DNA from: CAVVSD01 sp963837655
Lineage (GTDB): Bacteria; Actinomycetota; Thermoleophilia; Solirubrobacterales; Solirubrobacteraceae
DNA length: 64,000 bases
Reading direction: 5' to 3'
Assembly: GCA_963837655.1 (NCBI GenBank)
Contig: CAWIOK010000001.1
Location: 568,567 to 632,566 of the forward strand
Shown piece after piece: positions 40,613 through 48,915 of the stretch (position 1 is the stretch's first letter; every line of letters starts with the position of its first letter). The translations under genes were made by a program, and so were the position numbers. The notes under the pieces are model-generated. The model searched no databases and was not told where the DNA came from. It saw nothing but the letters and a program-made list of their open reading frames with translations.

Positions 40613-41446
40613 ATGCCGACGCTGCAGGACGTCGAGGGTTGGAAGGGCCGTACTGTCGTCGACCCCGACGGCGACAAGGTCGGCACCCTGGAGGAGTTCT
40701 ACCTGGACCGCCAGAGCGGCGACCCGACATGGGCCGCCATCAGGACCGGGCTGTTCGGTACGCACACCAGCCTCGCCCCCCTCGACGGCGCTGCCGTCTC
40801 GGGCAATGACGTGCGCCTCGGCTACTCGAAGTCGGCCGTCAAGGACGCGCCGCGGCCGGAGGTCGAGGGTGAGCTGACCAGGGACGAGGAGCGTCGTCTC
40901 TTCGATCACTACGGCGCCGCGAAGGCGGCAGCCGAGCCGGAGCCCGCTCCCGAGCCGGAGCCTGTCCCTGCACCCGAGCCGGCCGCGCCCGGTCCCGAGC
41001 ACCCGCTGGGCGCCGTGGACACGCAGACCGTCGTGCCAGAGCCGCCCGCGCCCGAGCCGGAGCCGGAGCCGGAGCCTGTGGCCCCCGAGCCGGTCGCCGA
41101 GCCGGTGCTGGCCGATCCCCCCGCCCCCGAGCCCGAGCCGGAGCCTGTGCCACCTTCCCCCACCTTCTCGTCCGCCCCCGAGCCCACCGAGCCCGAGCCC
41201 GTCCCCACCGAGCCCGAGCCCGAGCCCGAGCCGGCGTCCGCGCCGGTGCTGGCCGAGCGCCCGCGCGAGCAGGCACTCGAGCGCTTCAGCGAGGGCTGGC
41301 TCATCGACGGCACGCTGGTGCAGCCGCGTCGGGCTCGCCTGCGTCGCTACGTGATCACCGAGGAGCTCGTCCTCGAGCAGGACGGCACCGAGTCCAGCCG
41401 CATCGTGGGCAAGGAGCCGTACCCGGACGACCCCGACGAAGGCTAG
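40613..41446 (+). CDS. PRC-barrel domain protein with Pro/Glu-rich linker and conserved C-terminal domain
   Basis: A 277-residue protein. Residues 1-about 80 form a PRC-barrel (GWKGRTVVDPDGDKVGTLEEFYLD, APLDGAAVSGNDVRLGYSKSAVKDAP), as in stress-related actinobacterial proteins. Residues about 105-225 are a low-complexity Glu-Pro linker. Residues 226-277 (YVITEELVLEQDG) resemble the end of DUF2382 domains, which often accompany PRC-barrels. The linker is expected to be extended and disordered. The role is probably stress-related or in membrane association, but untested. It ends 3 bp before the convergent prmA stop. Confidence 0.78.
   Translation: MPTLQDVEGWKGRTVVDPDGDKVGTLEEFYLDRQSGDPTWAAIRTGLFGTHTSLAPLDGAAVSGNDVRLGYSKSAVKDAPRPEVEGELTRDEERRLFDHYGAAKAAAEPEPAPEPEPVPAPEPAAPGPEHPLGAVDTQTVVPEPPAPEPEPEPEPVAPEPVAEPVLADPPAPEPEPEPVPPSPTFSSAPEPTEPEPVPTEPEPEPEPASAPVLAERPREQALERFSEGWLIDGTLVQPRRARLRRYVITEELVLEQDGTESSRIVGKEPYPDDPDEG
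40923..41246 (+). repeat. Low-complexity Glu-Pro coding repeat
   Basis: Within the PRC-barrel gene there are many copies of GAGCCG/GAGCCC encoding EP, PEPEP and related runs, interrupted by short Ala/Val segments. It is a coding low-complexity tract and not a CRISPR or intergenic repeat. Such tracts change length easily by slippage. Confidence 0.8.
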
Positions 41447-41449
41447 GAG

Positions 41450-42277
41450 CTACGCGGGCTGGGCGAGCAGCAGTGCCGCCCAGTCTCCTTCCTCCAGCCG
41501 CGCGCGCTCGGGGAGACCGGTGCGCGCGGTCAGCGCCGCCGAGACCTCGTCGGCCTCGGTGCGCAACAGCCCGCTGGCAACGATCCGCTCGGGCGTGGGG
41601 CCGTCGAATCCCGCCCGTGCGACCGCCAGGAGCAACGGCCGCAGCAGGTTCGCGGCAACGGTGGGCGCGGCCGGCGCCGGGCCGTCGCGGAGCAGGTCGA
41701 AGCGCCTCGCCGACACCGTGGTGTCGTTGACCTGGGCGTTCTCCACCGTCGCGCTGACCGACAGCGGGTCGAAGTCGACGCCCACGACCGGGGTCCATCC
41801 GAGACGGGCCGCGGCGATGGCCAGGACGCCCGAGCCGCAGCCGAGATCCATGAACGAGCCAACGGGCTCGAGCTCGAGCAGCAGCTCCAGGCAGAGCTTC
41901 GTCGTCGGGTGCGCCCCGGTGCCGAACGCCTGCCCGGGATCGATGACGAGGTCGATGATCGCCGGGTCCTGCGGCGGCGGCGACCAAGGTGGCCGGACCA
42001 GCATGCGCCCGCCGATCTCGACGGGTGAGTGGAATGCACGCCAGCGGTCGGCCCAGTCGTCGGCGACCTGCTCGGTGACGACCTCGACGAGCGCGGCGCC
42101 CGCCGCCGCGTGCAGCGCGTGCAGCTCCGGCAGCTCGCCTTCGGCGCCGTAGACGCCGTACTCGATCGTGTCGGGGCCGATCTCGCGCTCCTCGACCCCC
42201 TGCGGGACGAGCGCGAGGAGCTCCGCGAGCACCAGGTCCGCGTCGGCCTTCGCGACGCGGACGCCGAGCCTTATCAA
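41450..42277 (-). CDS. prmA: Ribosomal protein L11 methyltransferase
   Basis: A 275-residue SAM-dependent methyltransferase. The N-terminal substrate-recognition domain is followed by the motif LVIDPGQAFGTGAHPTTKLCL, specific to PrmA, then MDLGCGSGVLAIAAARLG (SAM-binding motif I), VVGVDFDPL and VAANLLRPLL (NLL catalytic-loop equivalent). It trimethylates L11. The start is TTG at 42277, overlapping the dnaJ stop (TTGA). Third gene of hrcA-dnaJ-prmA. Confidence 0.93.
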   Translation of the reverse strand: MIRLGVRVAKADADLVLAELLALVPQGVEEREIGPDTIEYGVYGAEGELPELHALHAAAGAALVEVVTEQVADDWADRWRAFHSPVEIGGRMLVRPPWSPPPQDPAIIDLVIDPGQAFGTGAHPTTKLCLELLLELEPVGSFMDLGCGSGVLAIAAARLGWTPVVGVDFDPLSVSATVENAQVNDTTVSARRFDLLRDGPAPAAPTVAANLLRPLLLAVARAGFDGPTPERIVASGLLRTEADEVSAALTARTGLPERARLEEGDWAALLLAQPA

Positions 42278-43377
42278 ACCCGTAGCGCGCGCTTGAGCTT
42301 CGACACGAGGCCCTCGTCCTGGCGGAGGTTGTCCTCGTGCAGCGTGGCGTCGAGCTGCTCGACGATCTCGCGCTGCTCGCGCGACAGCTTGCGCGGGATG
42401 ACCACGTTGACGATGGCGCGGAGATCGCCGTGGCGGCCGGGGCGACGCAGGACCGGCATGCCCTTCCCGCGCAGCGTGATGCTCTCCCCCGGCTGGGTGC
42501 CGGCGTCGAGGCCGACCTCCTGGGGGCCGTCGAGCGTCGGGACGCTGATGCGCGCGCCCAGCGCCGCGATCGTGGCGGGGACGTCGACGACGGTCACGAG
42601 ATCGTCGCCGTCGCGGACGAAGCGCTCGTCCTCCTCCACGTTGACGAGGACGTACAGGTCGCCCGTCTGTGCGCCGGACTCCCCCGCGTGGCCGTGGCCG
42701 CTCAGCCGGATGCGCTGGCCGTCGGCGATGCCGGCCGGGACGTCGACGCGCAGCGTGCGGTCGGCGACCTCGCGCCCGCGGCCGTCGCAGCGCTGGCAGG
42801 GCTCGGTCGGGCGCCTGCCATCACCGCCGCAGACATCGCAGTCGACCGTGCGCATGACCTGGCCGAAGGGCGTGCGGCTGACGCCGCGCAGGACGCCGTT
42901 TCCGCCGCAGCGCTCGCAGGTGACGATCGGCGTGCCCGGCTCGGCGCCGTTGCCGTGGCAGCGCTCGCAGCGGTCGACCGCCTCGTAGTTGACGTCGATC
43001 GCCGCGCCGCGCGCGGCGTCGGCGAGGCTGACGTCGAGGGCGACCGCGACGTCGCCGCCGGGGGCCGGGCCGCTGCGCCCGCCGCCGCCGAAGAACGCCT
43101 CGAAGAGATCGGACACGGAGCCGAACGCGTCGAAGTTCGGCGCCCGGCCGCCGTTGCGCAGACCCTCGTGGCCGTAGCGGTCGTAGACCTGGCGGCGCTC
43201 TGCGTCGGAGAGGATCTCGTAGGCCTCGGCGGCCTCCTTGAACTTCTCCTCGGCGTCGGGGTCGTGGGCGTTGACGTCCGGGTGCAGCTCGCGGGCCAGC
43301 TTGCGGAACGCCTTCTTGACCTGTCCCTCGTCCGCGTCGCGGGGGACGCCGAGGACCTCGTACGCATCACGGGGCAT
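42274..43377 (-). CDS. dnaJ: Chaperone protein DnaJ
   Basis: A 367-residue type I J-protein. The J domain (residues 1-70) has HPD in ARELHPDVN. The Gly/Phe-rich region (GGGGRSGPAPGGD) follows, then the zinc-binding domain with four CxxCxGxG motifs (CERCHGNG, CERCGGNG, CDVCGGDG, CQRCDGRG), then substrate-binding C-terminal domains. It delivers unfolded clients to DnaK, which is not in the window. It lies 9 bp after hrcA, consistent with heat-shock control by HrcA. Confidence 0.97.
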   Translation of the reverse strand: MPRDAYEVLGVPRDADEGQVKKAFRKLARELHPDVNAHDPDAEEKFKEAAEAYEILSDAERRQVYDRYGHEGLRNGGRAPNFDAFGSVSDLFEAFFGGGGRSGPAPGGDVAVALDVSLADAARGAAIDVNYEAVDRCERCHGNGAEPGTPIVTCERCGGNGVLRGVSRTPFGQVMRTVDCDVCGGDGRRPTEPCQRCDGRGREVADRTLRVDVPAGIADGQRIRLSGHGHAGESGAQTGDLYVLVNVEEDERFVRDGDDLVTVVDVPATIAALGARISVPTLDGPQEVGLDAGTQPGESITLRGKGMPVLRRPGRHGDLRAIVNVVIPRKLSREQREIVEQLDATLHEDNLRQDEGLVSKLKRALRV

Positions 43378-43386
43378 GCTGTGGCG

Positions 43387-44400
43387 CTAGCCCTCGTCGT
43401 ACACGTCGGTGATGAACCGCGACAGCTGGCGTGCTGCGTCGCGCACCGTGCCGATCGCCCGCCCGTAGTCCATGCGGACCGGCCCGATCAGCGACACCGT
43501 GCCCAGCGCGCGCTGCGGCAGGCCGTAGTTGGCGGCGACGAGGGCGAGCGAGCGAAGGGCCGGAGCCTCGTTCTCGGCGCCGATGCGCACGAGCACGTCG
43601 CGGCTGCCCAACGCGGTGCGCAGGAGGCCGAGCAGCGCCATGCGCTCCTCGAGCATCTGCATCAGCTCGTTGATCTGCGCGAGGTCCTGGAAGCGATGCT
43701 CGCGCAGCAGGCGCGCGGCGCCCTCGACGTAGAGCGTGTCGTGGGCGGTGTCGGCGAGCTCGGTGAAGGCGGGGGCCAGCGCGGCGAGGAACGTCTCCTC
43801 GCTCTTGCTGAGGTCGGGCGGCAGAACCCGGGCGTGCAGCGTGCGCGACCCGAGGCCGAGGCCGACGAGCCGCTCGTTGAGGTACTCGGCCGCCCACTTC
43901 ACGACGCCCGCGTCGACAGGCGCCGGGAAGGTCGACATGCGCTTGGAGACCCCGCCGGTCGACGTGATGACCACGGTCATCACCACCTGCGGCTGCAGCT
44001 GCAGGACCTCGACGTGGCGGATCGTCGCGGTGTCCACCGGCGGCGCGGAGACGATCGCGAGCAGGTTCGTGACCTGCGAGAGCGTCTCGGTCGTGACGCG
44101 CATCGCCTCGTCGACCTCGCGGCGGACGAGATCGAGCTCGACCGGGTTGGCGGTGCTGGTGGGCAGCAGGCGATCGACGAAGTAGCGGAAGCCGGCGTCG
44201 GTCGGGACGCGGCCGGCCGAGGTGTGCGGGTGCGCGAGGAGGCCGTGCTCTTCGAGCAGGGCGAGCTCGTTGCGGATCGTCGACGGGCCGGCGCCGAGCT
44301 CGGGGTCCGCGCTCAGGACCTTCGAGCCGACCGGCGCCTCGGTCTGCTGGTAGCAGACGACGACCTTGCTGAGGATGAGCTCCTGTCGCGGCGACAGCAC
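43387..44400 (-). CDS. hrcA: Heat-inducible transcription repressor HrcA
   Basis: A 337-residue repressor. The N-terminal winged helix (LSPRQELILSKVVVCYQQTEAPVGSKVL, GPSTIRNELALLEEHGLLAHPHTSAGRVPT) is diagnostic; the remainder is the dimerisation and GAF-like domain, ending with LIGPVRMDYGRAIGTVRDAARQLSRFI. HrcA binds CIRCE operators and is sensed through GroEL. The GTG at 44400 is the likely start. I did not find a CIRCE palindrome directly upstream, where a MaoC gene ends only 32 bp away, so the operator may lie elsewhere or be divergent. Confidence 0.95.
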   Translation of the reverse strand: MLSPRQELILSKVVVCYQQTEAPVGSKVLSADPELGAGPSTIRNELALLEEHGLLAHPHTSAGRVPTDAGFRYFVDRLLPTSTANPVELDLVRREVDEAMRVTTETLSQVTNLLAIVSAPPVDTATIRHVEVLQLQPQVVMTVVITSTGGVSKRMSTFPAPVDAGVVKWAAEYLNERLVGLGLGSRTLHARVLPPDLSKSEETFLAALAPAFTELADTAHDTLYVEGAARLLREHRFQDLAQINELMQMLEERMALLGLLRTALGSRDVLVRIGAENEAPALRSLALVAANYGLPQRALGTVSLIGPVRMDYGRAIGTVRDAARQLSRFITDVYDEG

Positions 44401-44432
44401 GACATCGAGTCTAGAGGCGCCGCAGGCGCCCC

Positions 44433-44813
44433 CTACAGGCGCAGATCCGCTTCGCCGCCGCGGACGATCGCCTTGCCGTCCTGCTCGGCCCGGACGTCGA
44501 CCTTCGCGATGCTCCCGTCGACCTCGGCGACCTTGCCGGTCACGGTGATCTCGCGGTCCGGGAGCGCCATCCCGCGGAACGTGACGTTCAGCCGCTCGAG
44601 GCTGTGCGGGCCGCCGCCCGCGTCGGTGAGCGCCCGCGCGACCTGGGCCATCGTCCACAGCCCGTGGAGGATGCGGCCGGGGAGGCCGACCTTCTGCGCG
44701 AACTCGTCGTCGACGTGAATCGGGTTGAAGTCGCCGGATGCACCCGCGTAGCGCACGGGCGTGAGCCGGTCCGCCGTGACCTTCAGCTCGGGGATCTCGT
44801 CGCCGGCGTTCAC
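44433..44813 (-). CDS. MaoC-like (R)-hydratase, HadB-type
   Basis: A 126-residue HotDog-fold protein. The hydratase 2 motif reads YAGASGDFNPIHVDDEFAQKVGLPGRILHG, with the catalytic Asp and His of the D-x(4)-H pattern. It lacks the N-terminal half, which is supplied by the overlapping upstream gene. GTG at 44813 overlaps that gene's stop (GTGA). The pair resembles HadA-HadB of mycobacterial fatty acid synthase II, which dehydrates 3-hydroxyacyl-ACP; a CoA substrate is also possible. Confidence 0.88.
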   Translation of the reverse strand: MNAGDEIPELKVTADRLTPVRYAGASGDFNPIHVDDEFAQKVGLPGRILHGLWTMAQVARALTDAGGGPHSLERLNVTFRGMALPDREITVTGKVAEVDGSIAKVDVRAEQDGKAIVRGGEADLRL

Positions 44814-45253
44814 GACGAAGACTCCCGGACGATGTCGGTCCACGTCCCGACGCAGACCGTCTCGTCGCGCTGGTTGGTGGAGACCGACTCGAAGACGTAG
44901 AACGCCATGCCCGCTCGGGTGCTGACGTCCTTCAGGGTGACCGAGGTCGTGATCTCGTCGCCTGCGACCACGACGGGACCCCACCTGAAGTCCTGGCTGC
45001 CGTGCAGCAGGCGGTCGAACTCGATGCCGAGCTCAGGGTCGAACATCGCGGCGCCGATCGCCGACGAGCAGTAGACGACCGCGAACATCGGCGGGGCGAC
45101 CAGGTCGTCGTAGCCGTGGTTGCGGGCGACCTGCAGGTCGTGGTGCAGCGGGTTGGTCTCGCCGACTGCGAGCGCGTACTCCCGGATCTTCTCCCGGCCG
45201 ACGGCGTACAGGCCGGGGGCGAAGCTCTTGCCGATGAGGGTCGTGTCGGGCAT
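44810..45253 (-). CDS. MaoC N-terminal-type dehydratase subunit, HadA-like
   Basis: A 147-residue HotDog protein of the FAS1 dehydratase-region type (YAVGREKIREYALAVGETNPLHHD, VAPPMFAVVYC, LLHGSQDFRWGPVVVAGDEI, VFESVSTNQRDETVCVGTWTDIVR). It keeps the fold but not the catalytic Asp/His of its partner, as in HadA. ATG at 45253. Together with the 44433-44813 gene it should form a heterodimeric dehydratase. It lies upstream of hrcA on the same strand, probably without functional connection. Confidence 0.85.
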   Translation of the reverse strand: MPDTTLIGKSFAPGLYAVGREKIREYALAVGETNPLHHDLQVARNHGYDDLVAPPMFAVVYCSSAIGAAMFDPELGIEFDRLLHGSQDFRWGPVVVAGDEITTSVTLKDVSTRAGMAFYVFESVSTNQRDETVCVGTWTDIVRESSS

Positions 45254-45478
45254 GGCGGCGGGAGCGTACCCGCGGCCGGCCATCGCTACCGTCCCCGAGG
45301 GGCGGCAGGACGAGCCGCGAACGCGCGCCTCGGCGCGCACTCGCTCTCCGGGGCACCCCCGGGGGACCTGCATCACCGACGCAGTGCATCGCGTGCGCCG
45401 TGCGGCTCACATCGCCGGAGCGCGCACGCACGACGGGAGGAGTCGGACTGTCGCCCCATCGGTTCGTCGGGCTCTACC
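45254..45478 (+). other. Hairpin-rich region upstream of the reverse transcriptase; possible msr-msd locus
   Basis: This 225-bp non-coding stretch contains GCGCGC-CTCG-GCGCGC, CCCC-GA-GGGG, and a longer-range pair CTCCGG (45346-45351) with CCGGAG (45415-45420). GGGAGGAG lies just ahead of the reverse transcriptase start. Retrons carry their msr-msd template here, flanked by a1/a2 inverted repeats, with a priming G. I could not define those elements by eye, so this is a location to test and not an assignment. It must also contain the promoter of the MaoC pair. Confidence 0.3.
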
Positions 45479-46801
45479 ATGGCGCCCCGCATGTCCGTCG
45501 CCTCCCGCAGGCGTGAGCTCGGCGCCGCCCTCGCCGCCGCCTTCCTCGCCGGTGCATGGACCGAGACCGCGATGTTCCGGCGCGGCGCGGAGGTGCTCCA
45601 GCCGCGCCCGCCCTGGATGCGACGGGTCGTGCGCCGGGTGCTCGAGGCCTACCCGCGGCCGCCGGCCGATCGGCCGCGTGAGCTCGCCACGTTCATTGTG
45701 CGCACGCTCGAGCGGTCCGCAGCCCGCCCGGACGTCCGCCGCTGGCGCGACTTCGAGACCGAGATGGGCCGGACGCGCTGGCCCGTGCCTGAGATCACGT
45801 CGCCCGGCGCGCTGGCCGAGCGCCTCGAGCTCGACGCGGGCCAGCTCATGTGGCTCGCCGACGCCCGCGGCCTCGAGCGCGGCACCCCCGAGCGGCGGCT
45901 GCGCCATTACACGTACCGGTGGCAGCCGCGCCGCGACGGACCGCCACGGCCCATCGCACGGCCGAAGCGGCGCCTGAAGGAGATCCAGCGCTGGATCCTC
46001 CACGAGATCCTCGACCGCATCCCGCACCACGACGCGGCGCACGGCTTCGTCCCCGGGCGCTCCGTGCGCACCCACGCCGCGCTGCACGTCGGCCGCGAGA
46101 CCGTCCTGCGCGTCGACCTCGAGGACTTCTTCGCCTCCGTCCCGGCAGGTCGCGTCTTCGGCGTCTTCCGCACCGCCGGGTACCCGGAGGCGGTCGCGCA
46201 CACCCTGACGGGGCTGTGCGTCACCGTCGTCCCGCGCGCGGAGTGGGCGACGATCCACGCGCCGCGAGAGGCCCGGCAGATCGACCGCCACTTCCGGCTG
46301 GGTCGCCGCCTCGCCGCGCCCCATCTCCCCCAGGGCGCCCCGACGTCGCCCGCCCTCGCGTCGCTCGCGGCCCAGGGGCTTGATCGGCGTCTCGCCGGGC
46401 TCGCACCCACCCTCGGCGCGCGGTACTCGCGCTACGCGGACGACCTCACGTTCTCCGGGGCCGCGAGCCTTCCGACCGGCGTCGTGACCCGGGCGGTGTC
46501 GCGGATCGCGCGCGACGAGGGCTTCGGCGTCGCGGCCGGCAAGACGCGCGTACGGAGACGCAGCGAGCGCCAGGTGGTCTGCGGCGTCGTCGTCAACGAC
46601 CGCCTCAACGTGCCACGCGCCGAGTACGACCGCCTCAAGGCCATCCTGCACGACGCCGAGCGCAACGGCCCAGAGGCGGCCGACAGGACCGGAGCGCCCG
46701 ACTTCCGTGCCCACCTGCAGGGCCGCATCGCGTGGGTCGCGCAGCTGCATCCCGATCGCGGACGGCGGCTGCGGGCCCGGTTCGACGCGATCGACTGGTG
46801 A
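45479..46801 (+). CDS. Retron-type reverse transcriptase with N-terminal extension
   Basis: A 440-residue protein from ATG 45479 (ATG 45491 is an alternative). Residues 1-about 135 form an Arg-rich helical extension. The RT follows: RPKRRLKEIQRWILHEIL, HGFVPGRSVRTHAALH (an xAxxH variant of the retron NAxxH motif), VLRVDLEDFF with catalytic Asp213, LPQGAPTSPALASL, YSRYADDLTFSG with the YADD box at 319-322, and VCGVVVND in place of the retron VTG. A maturase or endonuclease domain is absent, so it is not a group II intron protein. The N-terminal extension recalls myxobacterial Mx162-type retron RTs. No obvious effector gene accompanies it. It probably makes a DNA-RNA hybrid for defence; template not identified. 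Confidence 0.88.
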   Translation: MAPRMSVASRRRELGAALAAAFLAGAWTETAMFRRGAEVLQPRPPWMRRVVRRVLEAYPRPPADRPRELATFIVRTLERSAARPDVRRWRDFETEMGRTRWPVPEITSPGALAERLELDAGQLMWLADARGLERGTPERRLRHYTYRWQPRRDGPPRPIARPKRRLKEIQRWILHEILDRIPHHDAAHGFVPGRSVRTHAALHVGRETVLRVDLEDFFASVPAGRVFGVFRTAGYPEAVAHTLTGLCVTVVPRAEWATIHAPREARQIDRHFRLGRRLAAPHLPQGAPTSPALASLAAQGLDRRLAGLAPTLGARYSRYADDLTFSGAASLPTGVVTRAVSRIARDEGFGVAAGKTRVRRRSERQVVCGVVVNDRLNVPRAEYDRLKAILHDAERNGPEAADRTGAPDFRAHLQGRIAWVAQLHPDRGRRLRARFDAIDW

Positions 46802-46831
46802 GCCGCGGGAACGCGCTGGTACAACCACGTC

Positions 46832-47443
46832 ATGAGCGTTGCGTTCCTGCTCACGAGCCTCGTGATCGTCGCGACCCCGGGGACCGGTGTCCTCTACACG
46901 CTGGCCGCCGGGCTCTCGCGCGGCGCACGGGCGAGCGTGCTTGCCGCGCTCGCGTGCACCCTCGGGATCGTGCCGCACATGATCGCGGCGATCACGGGAC
47001 TCGCCGCGCTGCTGCACGCGAGCGCCGTTGCCTTCCAGACGCTGAAGTACCTCGGCGTCGCCTACCTGCTCTGGATGGCCTGGAGCACGTTCCGTGAGAA
47101 GGGCACGCTCGTGGTCGAGGACGACGCGGAGCCCGTGCCGGCGCGCCGCGTGCTCGTCTCCGGCGTGCTCATCAACATCCTCAACCCGAAGCTGACGATC
47201 TTCTTCTTCGCGTTCCTTCCGCAGTTCGTGAGCACGGACGAGCCCGGGGGGCTCGTGCACATGGTCGGGCTCAGCGCCGTCTTCATGCTCATGACCTTCG
47301 TGATCTTCGCGATCTACGGGGTCTTCGCCTCGGCGGTGCGCGCGCACGTCATCGCCAGCCCGCGCGTCGTCACCTGGATGCGGCGCACGTTCGCCGGATC
47401 GTTCGTCGCGCTCAGCGCGAAGCTGGCACTCGCATCTCGCTGA
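46832..47443 (+). CDS. LysE/RhtB family amino acid exporter
   Basis: A 203-residue inner-membrane protein with 5-6 hydrophobic segments. It has the family's early SLVIVATPGTGVLYTLAAGLSRG block (PGP-type motif, here PGTG), LKYLGVAYLLWMAW and LINILNPKLTIFFFAFLPQF. It probably exports an amino acid or homoserine lactone-like compound. It begins 31 bp after the reverse transcriptase and may share its transcript, though the association is not conserved knowledge. Its end overlaps a convergent MFS gene by 32 bp. Confidence 0.9.
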   Translation: MSVAFLLTSLVIVATPGTGVLYTLAAGLSRGARASVLAALACTLGIVPHMIAAITGLAALLHASAVAFQTLKYLGVAYLLWMAWSTFREKGTLVVEDDAEPVPARRVLVSGVLINILNPKLTIFFFAFLPQFVSTDEPGGLVHMVGLSAVFMLMTFVIFAIYGVFASAVRAHVIASPRVVTWMRRTFAGSFVALSAKLALASR

Positions 47444-48836
47444 CCGCCACGAACGCGGCCGTCACCGCGATGAAGCCGGCCGCGACGAGGTAGGAGGCCC
47501 GGTAGCCCGCCACAAGTGAGCCGTCGTGGCGGGTCGTGCTCGCGGCGATCGTCGCCAGCACCGCGAGGAAGATCGCGGCGCCGACCTGCTGGGCGGTCGG
47601 GATCAGCCCGCCCGCCAGGCCGCGGTCGGCGGCCGTGACCCGGCTCGTCATGCCGACCGACACCGCCGGGAAGACGAGCGCGCCGCCGAACGGGGTGAGC
47701 AGCAACCCGGGGAGCACGTGCGTCAGGTAGCTGCTGTCGGCCGTCAGCTGGCTGAGGACGAGCTGCCCTGCCGCGAGCGATGCGAGGCCGGCCAGCATGC
47801 TCGTCTTCACGCCGAATCGTGCGATCGCCCGGCGGCTGACGAGCGTGGAGCCGACCACGAGCGTCGCCGGCGCCGGCACGAGGGCCACCGCCGCCTGGAT
47901 CTCGCTGTAGCCCAGGACCCGCTGCAGGTAGAGCGCGACGAAGTAGGCATAGGCGGCGAACACCCCGCCGACCACGAGCATCACGACGAACGACACGCGG
48001 CGGATGCCCACCGCCAGGAACGAGAACGGCAGCATCGGCGCCTGGACCGTCCGCTCGATGACGACGAAGGCCACGGCGAACACCACGAAGATGCCGAACG
48101 CGAGGAGCGACCCCGTCGACGCGAACCCGTGCTGCTCGCCGTTGCTGAGCCCGAAGATCAGGGCGCCGATCGCGATCGTCACCGTGGTCGCGCCGAGCGC
48201 GTCCAGCTTCCGGCTACGGTCGCCGGGCACCTCGGGCAGGACACGCCGCGCGACGGGGAGCAGCACCGCGATCACCGGGATGTTGACCAGGAAGATCGAC
48301 CGCCAGCCCAGGTACTGGGTGAGGATGCCGCCCGCGACGATGCCGCTCACGCCTCCGGCGGCCGTTGCCGCCGTCCACAGGCCGAGCGCCCGGGTGCGCG
48401 CCGGCCCGTCGGCGTAGATCGCGGTGAGCATCGCGATGATCGACGGCGCCATCAGCGCCGCGCCGATGCCCTGCACGAACCGCGCGGCGACGAGCATCAC
48501 CGGTGACGACGCGAGCCCGCAGACGACCGACGCGGCGCCGAACAGCCACAGGCCGCCGAGCAGCAGCCTGCGCCGCCCGAGCACGTCTCCCAGCCGGCCG
48601 CCCAGCAGCAGCAGCGAGCCGAACGAGAGCGCGTAGCCGGTTACGACCCACTGCAGGCTCGCGGCGCTGAAGTGCAGCTCGCCGGCGATCGTGCGCAGCG
48701 CGATGTTCACGATGCTGAAGTCCAGCTGCAGGACGAACTGCGCCACGCACAGCAGCAGGAGCGGCGACGCACCGGCGCGGCCGGCGTCCGCTCCGCGAGC
48801 GGTGAGCGAGCGCGTGCGCTCGACGATGGGTGTCAA
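47412..48836 (-). CDS. MFS transporter, DHA2-type
   Basis: A 474-residue membrane protein with about 14 helices. Marks are FVLQLDFSIVNIALRTIAGEL in helix 1 (DHA2 type), GGRLGDVLGRRRLLLGG as motif A, and GIVAGGILTQYLGWRSIFLVNIP. The start is probably TTG at 48836, shortly before the hydrophobic first helix. Divergent from the HD/LuxR regulator with an 80-bp gap, so that protein or a shared site could control it. The substrate is unknown. Confidence 0.87.
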   Translation of the reverse strand: MTPIVERTRSLTARGADAGRAGASPLLLLCVAQFVLQLDFSIVNIALRTIAGELHFSAASLQWVVTGYALSFGSLLLLGGRLGDVLGRRRLLLGGLWLFGAASVVCGLASSPVMLVAARFVQGIGAALMAPSIIAMLTAIYADGPARTRALGLWTAATAAGGVSGIVAGGILTQYLGWRSIFLVNIPVIAVLLPVARRVLPEVPGDRSRKLDALGATTVTIAIGALIFGLSNGEQHGFASTGSLLAFGIFVVFAVAFVVIERTVQAPMLPFSFLAVGIRRVSFVVMLVVGGVFAAYAYFVALYLQRVLGYSEIQAAVALVPAPATLVVGSTLVSRRAIARFGVKTSMLAGLASLAAGQLVLSQLTADSSYLTHVLPGLLLTPFGGALVFPAVSVGMTSRVTAADRGLAGGLIPTAQQVGAAIFLAVLATIAASTTRHDGSLVAGYRASYLVAAGFIAVTAAFVAVSEMRVPASR

Positions 48837-48915
48837 CAGGCTCCTGGCACGCGCGGCGACGGGTCGGTCGTTCCACGGTAGGAGGCGCCCGTGCGGCGTA
48901 TCGTCCGCGGGTGCA

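Noticed and set aside
45479..46801. Group II intron or diversity-generating retroelement
   Set aside because: The protein has no maturase or endonuclease domain. No intron domain V/VI sequence and no template/variable repeat pair were seen around it.
46832..47443. LysE-family gene as the effector of the reverse transcriptase
   Set aside because: It is close and on the same strand, but it is an ordinary amino acid exporter in sequence with no feature linking it to known retron effectors.
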